A stretch of DNA of 64,000 nt. Origin: Bacillus chungangensis. GTDB lineage: Bacteria > Bacillota > Bacilli > Bacillales > Bacillaceae_C. Position numbers and translations under genes: made by a program. The notes under the pieces are model-generated. The model saw only the letters and a program-made list of their open reading frames with translations. It made no database searches and was not told the origin of the DNA. Shown piece by piece: positions 44,654-53,265 of the stretch (the first letter of the stretch is position 1; the number at the start of each line of letters is the position of its first letter). Where the stretch lies: contig NZ_JAUSTT010000014.1 of assembly GCF_030812995.1 (NCBI RefSeq), positions 62,001 through 126,000 of the forward strand, given 5' to 3'.

Positions 44654-45405
44654 TGGAATTAAAACTTGAAGGAAAAAATGTGCTTATTACAGGAGCTAGT
44701 CAGGGAATAGGAAAAGCTATTGCATTAGCATTTGCCGAATATGGCGCAAATATCTTAATAAACTACATTGGTAGTGATCAAAAAGCAGAATTAGTTTGTC
44801 ATCAAGCAGAGGCATATGGCGTTAAAGCTGTAAAGTTTCATGCCGATGTATCTGATTCTAGCCAAGTAAAAAATATGTTCTCTTACATGGACAATCATTT
44901 AGGAGCAATTGACGTTCTCGTCAACAATGCCGGCTTTGCTGAAGCTTCCTTCATTACAGATATGACAGATGACCAATGGGATAACATGATAAAGGTTCAT
45001 CTCTATGGAAATTTTTACAATGCTCGAGAAGCAGTAAAAAGAATGAAGGCAAAGAAGAGAGGTAAAATCATTAATATCTCTTCAGATATTGGAAGTTTAG
45101 GCTGTGAAGCGTTTATTCATTATTCAGCAGCAAAGGGCGGAATTAATGCTTTTACAAAAGCATTAGCTAGAGAGGTGGCGCCTGAGATTCTAGTCAATGC
45201 CGTGGCTCCCAGCGGAACACATACGGATATTTTACAAGCGTTCGGAGAAAATTATGTTGAGGAAGAATCTGCTAAATATCCATTAAAACGATTAGCACAA
45301 CCAGAAGAAATTGCTAAGAGTGTGTTATTTTTAGCATCAGAAAATGCGAATTTTTATACAGGCCAAATACTAAGTCCAAATGGTGGAGTCGTTATGAATG
45401 GATAA
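44653..45405 (+). CDS. SDR family oxidoreductase
   Basis: This is a short-chain dehydrogenase of 250 residues. The cofactor motif TGASQGIGKAIA is at the N terminus, NNAG follows in DVLVNNAGFAE, and the active site is the S in INISSDIGSLG with Y and K of HYSAAKGGINAF. The C terminus with LFLASENANFYTGQILSPNGG is typical of FabG-like dehydrogenases. The start overlaps the chemoreceptor stop by one base, so translation is coupled. The substrate is unknown; the next gene may import it. Confidence 0.92.
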   Translation: MELKLEGKNVLITGASQGIGKAIALAFAEYGANILINYIGSDQKAELVCHQAEAYGVKAVKFHADVSDSSQVKNMFSYMDNHLGAIDVLVNNAGFAEASFITDMTDDQWDNMIKVHLYGNFYNAREAVKRMKAKKRGKIINISSDIGSLGCEAFIHYSAAKGGINAFTKALAREVAPEILVNAVAPSGTHTDILQAFGENYVEEESAKYPLKRLAQPEEIAKSVLFLASENANFYTGQILSPNGGVVMNG

Positions 45406-45429
45406 TGAACTAGTTGAGGAGTACTTGAA

Positions 45430-46935
45430 TTGAGTCATATATTAATATTTTGCTTATATTTAATTTTTATCTATTATATTGGTTTTAAAGGGTATAAACG
45501 TGTCAAAACAGCTGAAGACTTAATTGTTGCAAGCTGGAGTATGCCGTTATCTGTTGTAACTGGAAGTTTAATAGCTGCGTTATTAGCAGCCCCGTTCTTT
45601 TTTGCTGCGGTTGGATCAGGTTATACAAGTGGTGGCTTAGAAGGGTCAGCGACAATGGGCGGTTTAGGTACATGCATGATTTTAGGGGCATTAATTTGGA
45701 CGAAGCCTTTAAGAAGATTAAGAGGCTGGACGTTAGCCGACTATTACGGCTTGCGATATGGAAGCAAAAAGCTAGGTGCATACACGGGAGGAGTAATGGC
45801 AATAGCTTTCGGGGTGTTCAATGCCGCAGCTCTTTCTGTTGGAGGAACTTATATTATCCAAACGCTTTTGCAAATTGATTTTATTCCCGCAGCATTATTA
45901 TTCGTTTCTTTAACAGCCATCTATTCTGTGATTGGCGGACTTTGGGCTGTTGCTTATACGGAAGTTGTACAAGGTGCATTAGCCATTGCCGGAATCCTTG
46001 GCATCACAATCTTTGTTCTATTTTATTACCCTGATGTTACCTTTAACCCTGATTGGTGGAATGTAAACGAACTATTTCAAAGAGGCGGGGTTGAATTCTG
46101 GACTTTATATTTAGTGCTGGCACTAGGAGATATTCCTGCTGTTGACTTAGGACAGAGAGTAGCAGCCGCAAAAAGCCCTCGCGTAGCACAATTAAGTATG
46201 ATTATTGCTGGTATTGTTATTATTTCCATTAGTTGGATTCCTGGTGTTTTAGGGGAAGCGTTTAAAGCGATCTACCCAAATAGTTCCAATCCTGAAATGT
46301 TGATGCTTGCCTTTGCGCAAGGCTATTTTCCGCCTGTATTATCGGCCATCTTTTTAACAGCAATGGCAGCGATGGGAATGTCGACTGCAGCAGCATGCTA
46401 TGTTGCAACTTCGGGGATTGTTACGAAAAATATTTATTTGGATTTTGTTAATCGGAACCCAGATCCGAAAAAATTATTGTTTTTCTCAAGAATGGTCATT
46501 CTAGCGAGTGCTTTATTAGGTTTAGTTCTAGCGATTAGCTTTCAAAAAGTCATCGATTTAGCCTATTTAGCATGGGATATTATATTTGTAACGTTATTCT
46601 GGCCGATCGTTTTAGGGCCGTTTTGGAAGCGGGTCAGTACGCCGGCTGTTTGGACAAGTATGTCTGTTGGACTAGTATATTATATCGTTACGTTACTTAC
46701 TTATGTTCCTGGGCCAAACATTCAATCTGATGGTTTTATTGGCTTGTTAAGTGAATTGTGGCAAGCGCCTGTTTTCTCTGGTGTCATTATTTCTGGAATA
46801 ACGATTGTCGTTATTAGTCTCATCATTCCACCTACACAACACGTATTAGACATGCATAAGATAGAGAGAGATAAGACACTTGATCATGTAGGAAGCAAAG
46901 AAGAACTCGACATATCGAATGCAATGAATCCCTAA
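45430..46935 (+). CDS. Sodium:solute symporter family protein
   Basis: This membrane carrier has 501 residues and about 13 segments. AEDLIVASWSMPLSVVTGSLIA, GGTYIIQTLLQIDFIPAALLF, and the ADYYGLRYGSKKLGAYTGG loop fit the SSF (sodium/solute symporter) family. The family carries sugars, acids, amino acids and choline-like compounds; the specific substrate is unclear. TTG 45430 has GAGGAG 9 bases upstream. It follows the chemoreceptor and SDR genes, suggesting one unit for detecting, importing and oxidising a compound. A terminator closes the unit. Confidence 0.88.
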   Translation: MSHILIFCLYLIFIYYIGFKGYKRVKTAEDLIVASWSMPLSVVTGSLIAALLAAPFFFAAVGSGYTSGGLEGSATMGGLGTCMILGALIWTKPLRRLRGWTLADYYGLRYGSKKLGAYTGGVMAIAFGVFNAAALSVGGTYIIQTLLQIDFIPAALLFVSLTAIYSVIGGLWAVAYTEVVQGALAIAGILGITIFVLFYYPDVTFNPDWWNVNELFQRGGVEFWTLYLVLALGDIPAVDLGQRVAAAKSPRVAQLSMIIAGIVIISISWIPGVLGEAFKAIYPNSSNPEMLMLAFAQGYFPPVLSAIFLTAMAAMGMSTAAACYVATSGIVTKNIYLDFVNRNPDPKKLLFFSRMVILASALLGLVLAISFQKVIDLAYLAWDIIFVTLFWPIVLGPFWKRVSTPAVWTSMSVGLVYYIVTLLTYVPGPNIQSDGFIGLLSELWQAPVFSGVIISGITIVVISLIIPPTQHVLDMHKIERDKTLDHVGSKEELDISNAMNP

Positions 46936-46940
46936 ATGAA

Positions 46941-46979
46941 AAAAGTGGAGAAAAATAGTCGTTTTTCTCCACTTTTTTA
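46941..46979 (+). terminator. Terminator of the MCP-SDR-symporter unit
   Basis: AAAAGTGGAGAAAAA and TTTTTCTCCACTTTT form a perfect stem with a short loop and T tract. A second hairpin, GGGCTGCCC with GGATGGCCC, followed by TATTTTTGG, is at 47131-47163. Confidence 0.9.
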
Positions 46980-47182
46980 ATCGGTTTTCAGATAAATGCG
47001 GGCCGATAAACCAAGATTAGCTATAACGCGATTGTTTTTGGCTTATAGACCAATAAATTAGCAAACCATTTGGTTGATATCTTCCCTACTCATATCTGTT
47101 TTTCACTTGATCAAATGAGCTGAATTCTTGGTGGGCTGCCCTTTTAGGATGGCCCTATTTTTGGTAAGCCTTCTCTTATCAG

Positions 47183-48316
47183 CTACTCACTGTATATAGC
47201 GAATGAACTGAGTTTCTGTTTGCTGTCATTGTCTGTCATCACATAGGCAATATGAGAATCACTCCTCCAGAATCCAGTGAAAGAAATAACAGCTGGCAAG
47301 TCAGCTTTTTCCATGATGATTGTGCTGTTTGTCAATTGCTTGTCTTTCAGTTCCGCCATATAGACATTGCTTTTGTATTCCTCTTGAACGTGAACAGGCA
47401 TATCAAACAAGATTTTCTGTTCATCTGGAGACAGTTGATAAAATGGAATCCAGTCTCCTTCACTGTCTGTCCCGCCTGAAATCAACTGTTTTACCTCGTT
47501 TTTGTTTACATCGAAATAGTATATAGCGCCTTTTCCATCATAAGAGCCAGCAAAAATAATATCTCCATTTCGGAGGACATCAAACGTTGCCAATGTATCT
47601 TTTTCTCCAGAGAAAGCAAGAAGGGCTTCTGGTTTTCCTTTTGAAGGGATTTTATAAATCATCATACCATCTTTTTGTGTCTGAACATGAAGATAAACGT
47701 TATTCCCGACTTTTTTGACATTGGAAATGCTGGTAATCTCTAGATGACTAAGATCATAAGAGCTTGTATCGTTTGCAGCAGTATCGATCACACGCAAATT
47801 GGCATCACTATCCATTATTCCGACATCGTAGCCTTGATTATCAAGAAAGAAGAAATCTTTAACAACGCCTTTATCTACCAGCTTTTTCTCTCCATTTATG
47901 ATATTTTGTACATAAACATTGCCATCTTCTTGTAAAAGAATTTTTATCCCATCAGAAGAAAAAGTGAACATTTTTTTTGCTGGCAGATGTTCTTCTAGAT
48001 CGATTTTTTCTTTATCTGCTAGTTTTGTAGTCTCCTTTGTCTGTAAATCTAATGTGTAAATTGTACTATCTTCATTGTAATAAAGCTGATTTTGATAAAT
48101 GCCCATAACATCTCGATAAGAGATAGCGTCGTCTATGACGAAATCTTCTTTCCGGGTTAGCTGCAATGTACTGTCTGCTAGTAAGCTATCTAACTGAACA
48201 TCATCATTCATTACAATTGTTTGTTGTGCTTGGGCTTCGCTGTTTAATGAACATCCTGTTGTAAGGCTGCTTGCAAGGATAAGTGCAGCAGCAGCTGTCC
48301 ATTTGTTTTTAATCAT
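47183..48316 (-). CDS. Lipoprotein with TolB-like beta-propeller features
   Basis: This 377-residue lipoprotein has a signal peptide and lipobox SLTTGC with the cysteine at about residue 22. The mature part has repeated strand patterns such as IMDSDANLRVIDTAAND, IIFAGSYDGKGAIYYFDVNK and YQLSPDEQKILFDMPV, resembling a TolB/WD-type propeller. No enzyme motif is recognised. It lies 74 bases after a histidine kinase gene on the same strand and may be the output or an accessory sensor of that system. Functional assignment is not possible. Confidence 0.72.
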   Translation of the reverse strand: MIKNKWTAAAALILASSLTTGCSLNSEAQAQQTIVMNDDVQLDSLLADSTLQLTRKEDFVIDDAISYRDVMGIYQNQLYYNEDSTIYTLDLQTKETTKLADKEKIDLEEHLPAKKMFTFSSDGIKILLQEDGNVYVQNIINGEKKLVDKGVVKDFFFLDNQGYDVGIMDSDANLRVIDTAANDTSSYDLSHLEITSISNVKKVGNNVYLHVQTQKDGMMIYKIPSKGKPEALLAFSGEKDTLATFDVLRNGDIIFAGSYDGKGAIYYFDVNKNEVKQLISGGTDSEGDWIPFYQLSPDEQKILFDMPVHVQEEYKSNVYMAELKDKQLTNSTIIMEKADLPAVISFTGFWRSDSHIAYVMTDNDSKQKLSSFAIYSE

Positions 48317-48390
48317 TGCTCTTTCCTCCTCATTTCTGTTGTCGATTCTAGTGTACGAGATAGATGTTGCGAACCTATTCCTTCTTATTG

Positions 48391-49860
48391 CTAAATTGTT
48401 GCCAGCTTAGGGAAAGTGATCTTTAATGTGGCAATCCCATTTTCATATGCAAAGGAAATCGTTCCATTATGAGAGGAGATAATCTGACTGCAAATGTAGA
48501 GTCCAAGCCCACTACTGCCTTTTTCTTGTGCGTTTCTAGCTGTGTGCACAAATGGTTCAAAAATATGTTCGAGAACCGCTTTCTCGATAGGAGGACTTCC
48601 ATTTTGAATGATGATAGTCTGCTTTGAAATGGCAACATCAATTGTTTCTCCACTTATTCCGTATTTAATTGCATTATCTAGTACATTAATAAGTACTTGC
48701 TTTAGCTCATTTTTCACTCCATCAATCATTAAATCTTCACCTGATAATGAAATACTCATTTCATGCTTTCGCGCTTTCAAACTCATATCTTCACAAATCG
48801 CTGAAAGAAAAGGATATAAATCAATCGTTTCTTTTGTTTTTACTGGTGCTGCATCTTTTTTGGAAATATTGATCACTTCAACAACAAGATCACTTAGTCT
48901 GTCGCTTTCTTCACGAATATTTCTTGCAGCTTTTTGTAGAAACGCTTGATCAGAGAAATTGTCAGCACCAATAATTTGTGCATATCCAGAAATAGTTGTA
49001 AGCGGCGTTTTTAATTCATGAGTGACATTGTTAAAAAATGTACGCCGACTTTTCTCCAAAAGGAGTACTTTATCTTTTTCTTTTTTAATCATTTCTATTT
49101 GTTGTTTTATCTCCTGTTTCATGTCATGAAAGCTATTGATCAATTGTTCGATTTCGTCTCCTGTTTTTGCTCGGACATCAATGTCATAGTTTCCAGCGGC
49201 AATTTGTTTTGTTGCTTTAGTCAGGCGCAGGAGCGGCTTTAGCATTTGACTTATCAATAAAAAGGAAAGCAGGAATACACTAATAAACAAGCAAATGATA
49301 AAAAGAGTCAGACCTTGTAAAATCCGCTCGTTAGCAGAAAATAAATTAGAATAATCGCCTGTAAAACGAAGGACGCCAAAATAGTGATCATGTATGTAGA
49401 GCGGGTAAGAAAAGTTGACAAGCTTTCCGCCTTCAACATCAACGAGTGTAAAAGCAGATTTATTAGCAAATGCCAGTGCTAAATCATCTGATTCCAACTT
49501 ATCTGGACTCGCTTGTGTAGAGCGATAAGTTATTAAAATCGGTTGTTCTACTAGAATTGCCTCATTCAAAAACGTTCCCTCAGAATTGTATATTGTTACA
49601 CTTTGTTGATGAAGTTTACTCAATTGTTGGGCAATAATGGCTCCGTATTCTTGAAATAAATCTTCTTTTGGAGGTTGAATCAACATAAATTGTTTTATAT
49701 GTTCACGAGTTGTATGCTGCAACTTCGTTAATTCAGCTTCGATTGCTTGTTCACTGTTCGTTTGCAGCGTCACTTTTACGACGTGCAGAACAAGAATAGC
49801 TGCGATTGAAAAGAGGAGGAGAAGGCCGATGAAAAATTTCGTACGAATCGACCATTTCAT
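48391..49860 (-). CDS. Sensor histidine kinase
   Basis: This is a membrane two-component kinase of 489 residues. A segment at about 9-28, an extracellular domain of about 155 residues and a second segment near 183-205 are followed by HAMP (LRLTKATKQIAAGNYDID), the HisKA phospho-acceptor in NNVTHELKTPLTTISGYAQ, and an ATPase domain with NVLDNAIKYG and SSGLGLYICSQIIS. The start overlaps the response regulator stop by four bases. The signal is unknown, and the extracellular domain does not resemble a known sensor from memory. Confidence 0.93.
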   Translation of the reverse strand: MKWSIRTKFFIGLLLLFSIAAILVLHVVKVTLQTNSEQAIEAELTKLQHTTREHIKQFMLIQPPKEDLFQEYGAIIAQQLSKLHQQSVTIYNSEGTFLNEAILVEQPILITYRSTQASPDKLESDDLALAFANKSAFTLVDVEGGKLVNFSYPLYIHDHYFGVLRFTGDYSNLFSANERILQGLTLFIICLFISVFLLSFLLISQMLKPLLRLTKATKQIAAGNYDIDVRAKTGDEIEQLINSFHDMKQEIKQQIEMIKKEKDKVLLLEKSRRTFFNNVTHELKTPLTTISGYAQIIGADNFSDQAFLQKAARNIREESDRLSDLVVEVINISKKDAAPVKTKETIDLYPFLSAICEDMSLKARKHEMSISLSGEDLMIDGVKNELKQVLINVLDNAIKYGISGETIDVAISKQTIIIQNGSPPIEKAVLEHIFEPFVHTARNAQEKGSSGLGLYICSQIISSHNGTISFAYENGIATLKITFPKLATI

Positions 49861-50543
49861 TTTATGAATTCCCCCCTCATTTTATAGCCAACGCCAAAAA
49901 CAGTTTCAATAATCGATGGTTGTGCAGGGGTGTCCAACTTTTTACGGAGACGTTGGACATGAACATCAACAGTGCGCAAATCTCCATCGAAATCAAAATC
50001 CCATACTGCATCGAGGATTTCTTCCCGTGTGAACACTATGTTTTGATTGCGGGCAAACAGCAGCAAAAGTTCATATTCTTGCGGCTTTAAAGAAACAGTT
50101 TGTTCCTCTTTATAAACGGTATGTGATCGTGGTTCGATGCGAATGGTATCGCGAACGACTAGATAGGATGTAGTATTTCCTTTGCGGCGAATCATTGCTT
50201 TAATTCTGGCTGCGACTTCACGAACATCAAACGGCTTCGTCATATAGTCATCTGCTCCTAGTTCCAGCCCCAATACTTTATCAACAATATCATCGCGAGC
50301 AGTAAGCATCATAATCGGCACTGTACTATTTGCCATTAGATGCTTGCAAATATCAAATCCACTCTTATCAGGCAGCATGACATCAAGCAATACTACGTCA
50401 GGTTGGATGCCTTCAAAAAGCCGGATGCCATCAAATCCTGTATGCGCGCAAAGAACGCGGTATCCCTCTTGCCGCAATGCATATGAAAGAATATCGCAAA
50501 TGGATTCTTCATCCTCGATAATGAGGATTGTTTTTGTTTTCAT
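49857..50543 (-). CDS. OmpR/PhoB family response regulator
   Basis: This is a DNA-binding response regulator of 228 residues. The receiver domain has the acidic pair near IIEDEESI, the phospho-acceptor D in PDVVLLDVMLPD and the switch lysine in DYMTKPFDVREV. The C-terminal OmpR-type winged helix includes LKPQEYELLLLFARN and VDVHVQRLRKKLD. It is the first gene of the leftward group regulator-kinase-lipoprotein. Its target promoters are not seen. Confidence 0.95.
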   Translation of the reverse strand: MKTKTILIIEDEESICDILSYALRQEGYRVLCAHTGFDGIRLFEGIQPDVVLLDVMLPDKSGFDICKHLMANSTVPIMMLTARDDIVDKVLGLELGADDYMTKPFDVREVAARIKAMIRRKGNTTSYLVVRDTIRIEPRSHTVYKEEQTVSLKPQEYELLLLFARNQNIVFTREEILDAVWDFDFDGDLRTVDVHVQRLRKKLDTPAQPSIIETVFGVGYKMRGEFIK

Positions 50544-50693
50544 CTTCTGTCATCCCCTTTTTTTGCATCTATCCATACGAAAACAAGCAGTATTTCTTCA
50601 TTTTATTACTGTCAGCAATGTTTTCTATTTTACTAAAAAAATATTGCCAAATTGTTGCTTTGCAAGAAGTTTGGAAGTCTCCATCGCTATTAG

Positions 50694-51557
50694 TCACATT
50701 AATGTCATCTTTTTTATAAAGTCAACAAATGCTTGAATAAAAGGGATTTGTAAAGATGCTTTTCGGTAAATAACCCATGAATTTCTCATAATCGGTTCTC
50801 CATGTCTGCTTCTCAGTTGAATTCGCTGCATTTCTTCGTTGTTCTCTAAAACTATACTTGGAATAATTGCATATCCTAATCCACTTAACACCATTTCTTT
50901 ACATGTTTCCATGTTATCTACTTCCATTGTAATCGAAGGTGGTTTTGAGAAATTTTCTTTCCACCAATTATCAAATACATTCTCTAAAGATACATCTGTT
51001 TTGTAAGTAATTCTTGATAAATTCGGCAATTCTTCTAAAGCAATTTTTTGCTTTGAAACAATCCAAATGTTTTCGGTCATAATTAAATGCTTTTCTTCTG
51101 CCCAATGATAATCGCCTCTAATGAAGCCGAGATGGACATCTTGATTATAGACGGATTGAACCAGCTCTGAACTTCTATTAGATGTCACTTTAAATTCAAC
51201 ATCAGGATATTTCATATGAAATTTTTTAAGAATGAAAGGGAGTTTATATCGTGCCATACTACTGGCAGTTCCGATCTTTAAAGTACCTGAGATTTTATTT
51301 TCCATGCTTAGTAAAAACTCTTTTGTTTGTTGTAATTGCCGCATCATTTCCTTGGCGTATTTCACCAAATATTCACCTTGTGGCGTAAATGCAACACCTC
51401 GCCTTCCTCGATATAAAATTTTTATGCCAAACTCTTTTTCTAATTGCTGTATACGGTAGCTTAATGATGGTTGAGAAACAAATAAAATTTCTGCTGTTCT
51501 CGTTATATTTTGCTGATTGTAAAGCGTTTGTAATAAAATCCAATCTTTTTCTTCCAT
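50694..51557 (-). CDS. LysR family transcriptional regulator
   Basis: This is a regulator of 287 residues. The N-terminal HTH is LLQTLYNQQNITRTAEILF, then SQPSLSYRIQQLEKEFGIKILYRG. The effector domain contains GTLKIGTASSMARYKLP and the family's GLGYAIIPSIV. The gene is read away from the prpF-like gene with about 180 bases between them, the usual arrangement for a LysR protein controlling its neighbour. Two TTATCGAT strings are in this spacer. The inducer is probably a tricarboxylate or related acid, inferred from the neighbour. Confidence 0.9.
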   Translation of the reverse strand: MEEKDWILLQTLYNQQNITRTAEILFVSQPSLSYRIQQLEKEFGIKILYRGRRGVAFTPQGEYLVKYAKEMMRQLQQTKEFLLSMENKISGTLKIGTASSMARYKLPFILKKFHMKYPDVEFKVTSNRSSELVQSVYNQDVHLGFIRGDYHWAEEKHLIMTENIWIVSKQKIALEELPNLSRITYKTDVSLENVFDNWWKENFSKPPSITMEVDNMETCKEMVLSGLGYAIIPSIVLENNEEMQRIQLRSRHGEPIMRNSWVIYRKASLQIPFIQAFVDFIKKMTLM

Positions 51558-51581
51558 TTTTTCCTCCTTTTTTCTTCACCA

Positions 51582-51648
51582 TTATCGATAGCACTTTATG
51601 TATATTTTAAAAAAAGTGAAGATTAGAAATCAAATTATTTTATCGATT
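51582..51648. promoter_or_regulatory. Divergent LysR-prpF control region
   Basis: TTATCGATA (51582-51590) and TTATCGATT (51640-51648) are 58 bases apart within the divergent spacer. Paired sites of this kind fit LysR recognition and activation sites, but the motif has not been tested. Confidence 0.35.
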
Positions 51649-51737
51649 TAAATAAAATATATGTATTTTTTTTATCATAAAAAACATGTTAACTTTATGT
51701 AGCAAGCGGTATATGCAACAAAATGGAGGAAATAAAC

Positions 51738-52916
51738 ATGTATGATGAAGGCCAAGTCCATAAAATATCTACTGTGATGATGAGGGGAGGAACGAGCAAA
51801 GGACTCATTTTAAGAAAAGCAGACCTTCCTTCTGATCCGAGCGTACGAGATGAGGTAATCTTGAGGATTTATGGCAGCCCTGATCCTAACCAGGTGGACG
51901 GACTTGGAGGAGGAACATCTTTATCCAGCAAACTTGCTATCGTAGGCCCGCCATCCCATCCAGGTGCACATATTGATTATACATTCGGCCAAGTGAGTCT
52001 TGAAAAGAAGTGTATCGATTATCACGTTATGTGCGGTAATTTTGTAACCGCTGTGGGCCTTTATGCAGCAGAAGAAGGTTACGTTCCTTTGACAGAACCG
52101 GTTACTTCCGTCCATATTTATAATACAAATACGGACAAAATGATTGTTGCGGAAATACCTGTTCAAAATGGACAAATACAATATAACGGTGATTTCGTGA
52201 TCGATGGCGTTCCCGGTTCAGCCTCGAGGATCATGCTTCATTTTTTAGATGCAGGTGGAACATTTACAGGTAAAACACTGCCTACTGGTCATCCAGTCGA
52301 TACTGTATCTTTAAAAGATGGAAGATCATTTGAAGTTAGTATTGTTGATTGCGCCAATGTAGTAGTGATAGTGAAAGCCCAAGATTTAAACCTTAGAGGA
52401 ATAGAGCTTTGCCATGAGTTGGAAAATAATGGTTATGCCTTGCAGCTATTGGAAGAAATCAGGGTGGAGTCCGGCATCATGATTGGGATGATCAAAGAAG
52501 AAGATAGAGAGAAAGTGACGCCATCTACTCATGCCCTTCCGAAAATAGCTTTCGTTTCTTCGCCGCACGATTATAAGACGATCGACAATCGGCTCTTAAA
52601 GAAGGAAGAGATAGATATTATTGCTCGGTATATATCAATGGGAACATTGCATAGAGCTTATGCTGTTAGTGGAGCCATGGCGCTTTCTGCGGCATCATCG
52701 ATTCCTGGAACGATTCCCAACCAACTTATCTCTTCAGAAGGATCTGGCATTAGAATTGGACATCCTTCAGGAGTAATGTATGTTGAAACGAAAGTTGAAA
52801 AAGCAAATGGCAATTGGATTGTTTCACGCGCTGCAAATGGAAGAACTGCAAGAAGATTGATGGAAGGATATGCACATATACCTGCATCCATTTACCCGAC
52901 ATCTAACTGCCAGTAG
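51738..52916 (+). CDS. PrpF family isomerase (DUF453)
   Basis: This protein of about 392 residues belongs to the PrpF/4-oxalomesaconate tautomerase family, which moves double bonds in aconitate-like acids. The start STVMMRGGTSKGLIL contains the MRGGTSKG signature; GLGGGTSLSSKLAIVGP and DVVVIV-type strand regions follow. ATG 51738 is chosen because GGAGG lies about 10 bases upstream, and an earlier ATG at 51723 overlaps that site. It is divergent from a LysR gene and followed by an MFS carrier, suggesting use of an external carboxylate. The last six codons lie within a match to the 5' end of the dispersed repeat. Confidence 0.88.
   Translation: MYDEGQVHKISTVMMRGGTSKGLILRKADLPSDPSVRDEVILRIYGSPDPNQVDGLGGGTSLSSKLAIVGPPSHPGAHIDYTFGQVSLEKKCIDYHVMCGNFVTAVGLYAAEEGYVPLTEPVTSVHIYNTNTDKMIVAEIPVQNGQIQYNGDFVIDGVPGSASRIMLHFLDAGGTFTGKTLPTGHPVDTVSLKDGRSFEVSIVDCANVVVIVKAQDLNLRGIELCHELENNGYALQLLEEIRVESGIMIGMIKEEDREKVTPSTHALPKIAFVSSPHDYKTIDNRLLKKEEIDIIARYISMGTLHRAYAVSGAMALSAASSIPGTIPNQLISSEGSGIRIGHPSGVMYVETKVEKANGNWIVSRAANGRTARRLMEGYAHIPASIYPTSNCQ
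52889..52912 (+). repeat. Possible 5' end fragment of the dispersed repeat
   Basis: TTTACCCGACATCTAACTGC continues CAGT and matches the start of repeat copies C and B (TTTATCCCACATCTAACTGG) with a few differences. It overlaps the last codons and stop of the prpF-like gene. The match is short, so it may be chance. Confidence 0.4.
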
Positions 52917-53265
52917 ATGGTTGTATTGATTCAGTGGGAATAAAAACAATTATTAACAGAATTTTCAATTCATAAGAAAAGATTTTAACAACAAATATTT
53001 TTATGATGTGAGATCAGATGGGATAATCCCCATCTGATTGGATATGTTAAATTTCTTATTAGTGATTGCCAGGGAATCCTATCAATCTTTATAACTTGCT
53101 TTAAATTAGTGTACATTCAATTTTCTGGAGTTTTTTATTAAACATTTTTTTGAAAACGATTACTTTCACGTATCTTACTATTCTAGAAGTGAGATGAGCG
53201 TTTTTTCCCTCACCTTTTCTAAAAGGAGTAAATAACTGATTATCATACAAACAGGAGGAACATAT
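52917..53265 (+). other. Spacer between the prpF-like and MFS genes
   Basis: ATCAGATGGG (53013-53022) and CCCATCTGAT (53029-53038) form a hairpin that may end the prpF transcript; the T tract is poor. No further gene is seen. Confidence 0.5.
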
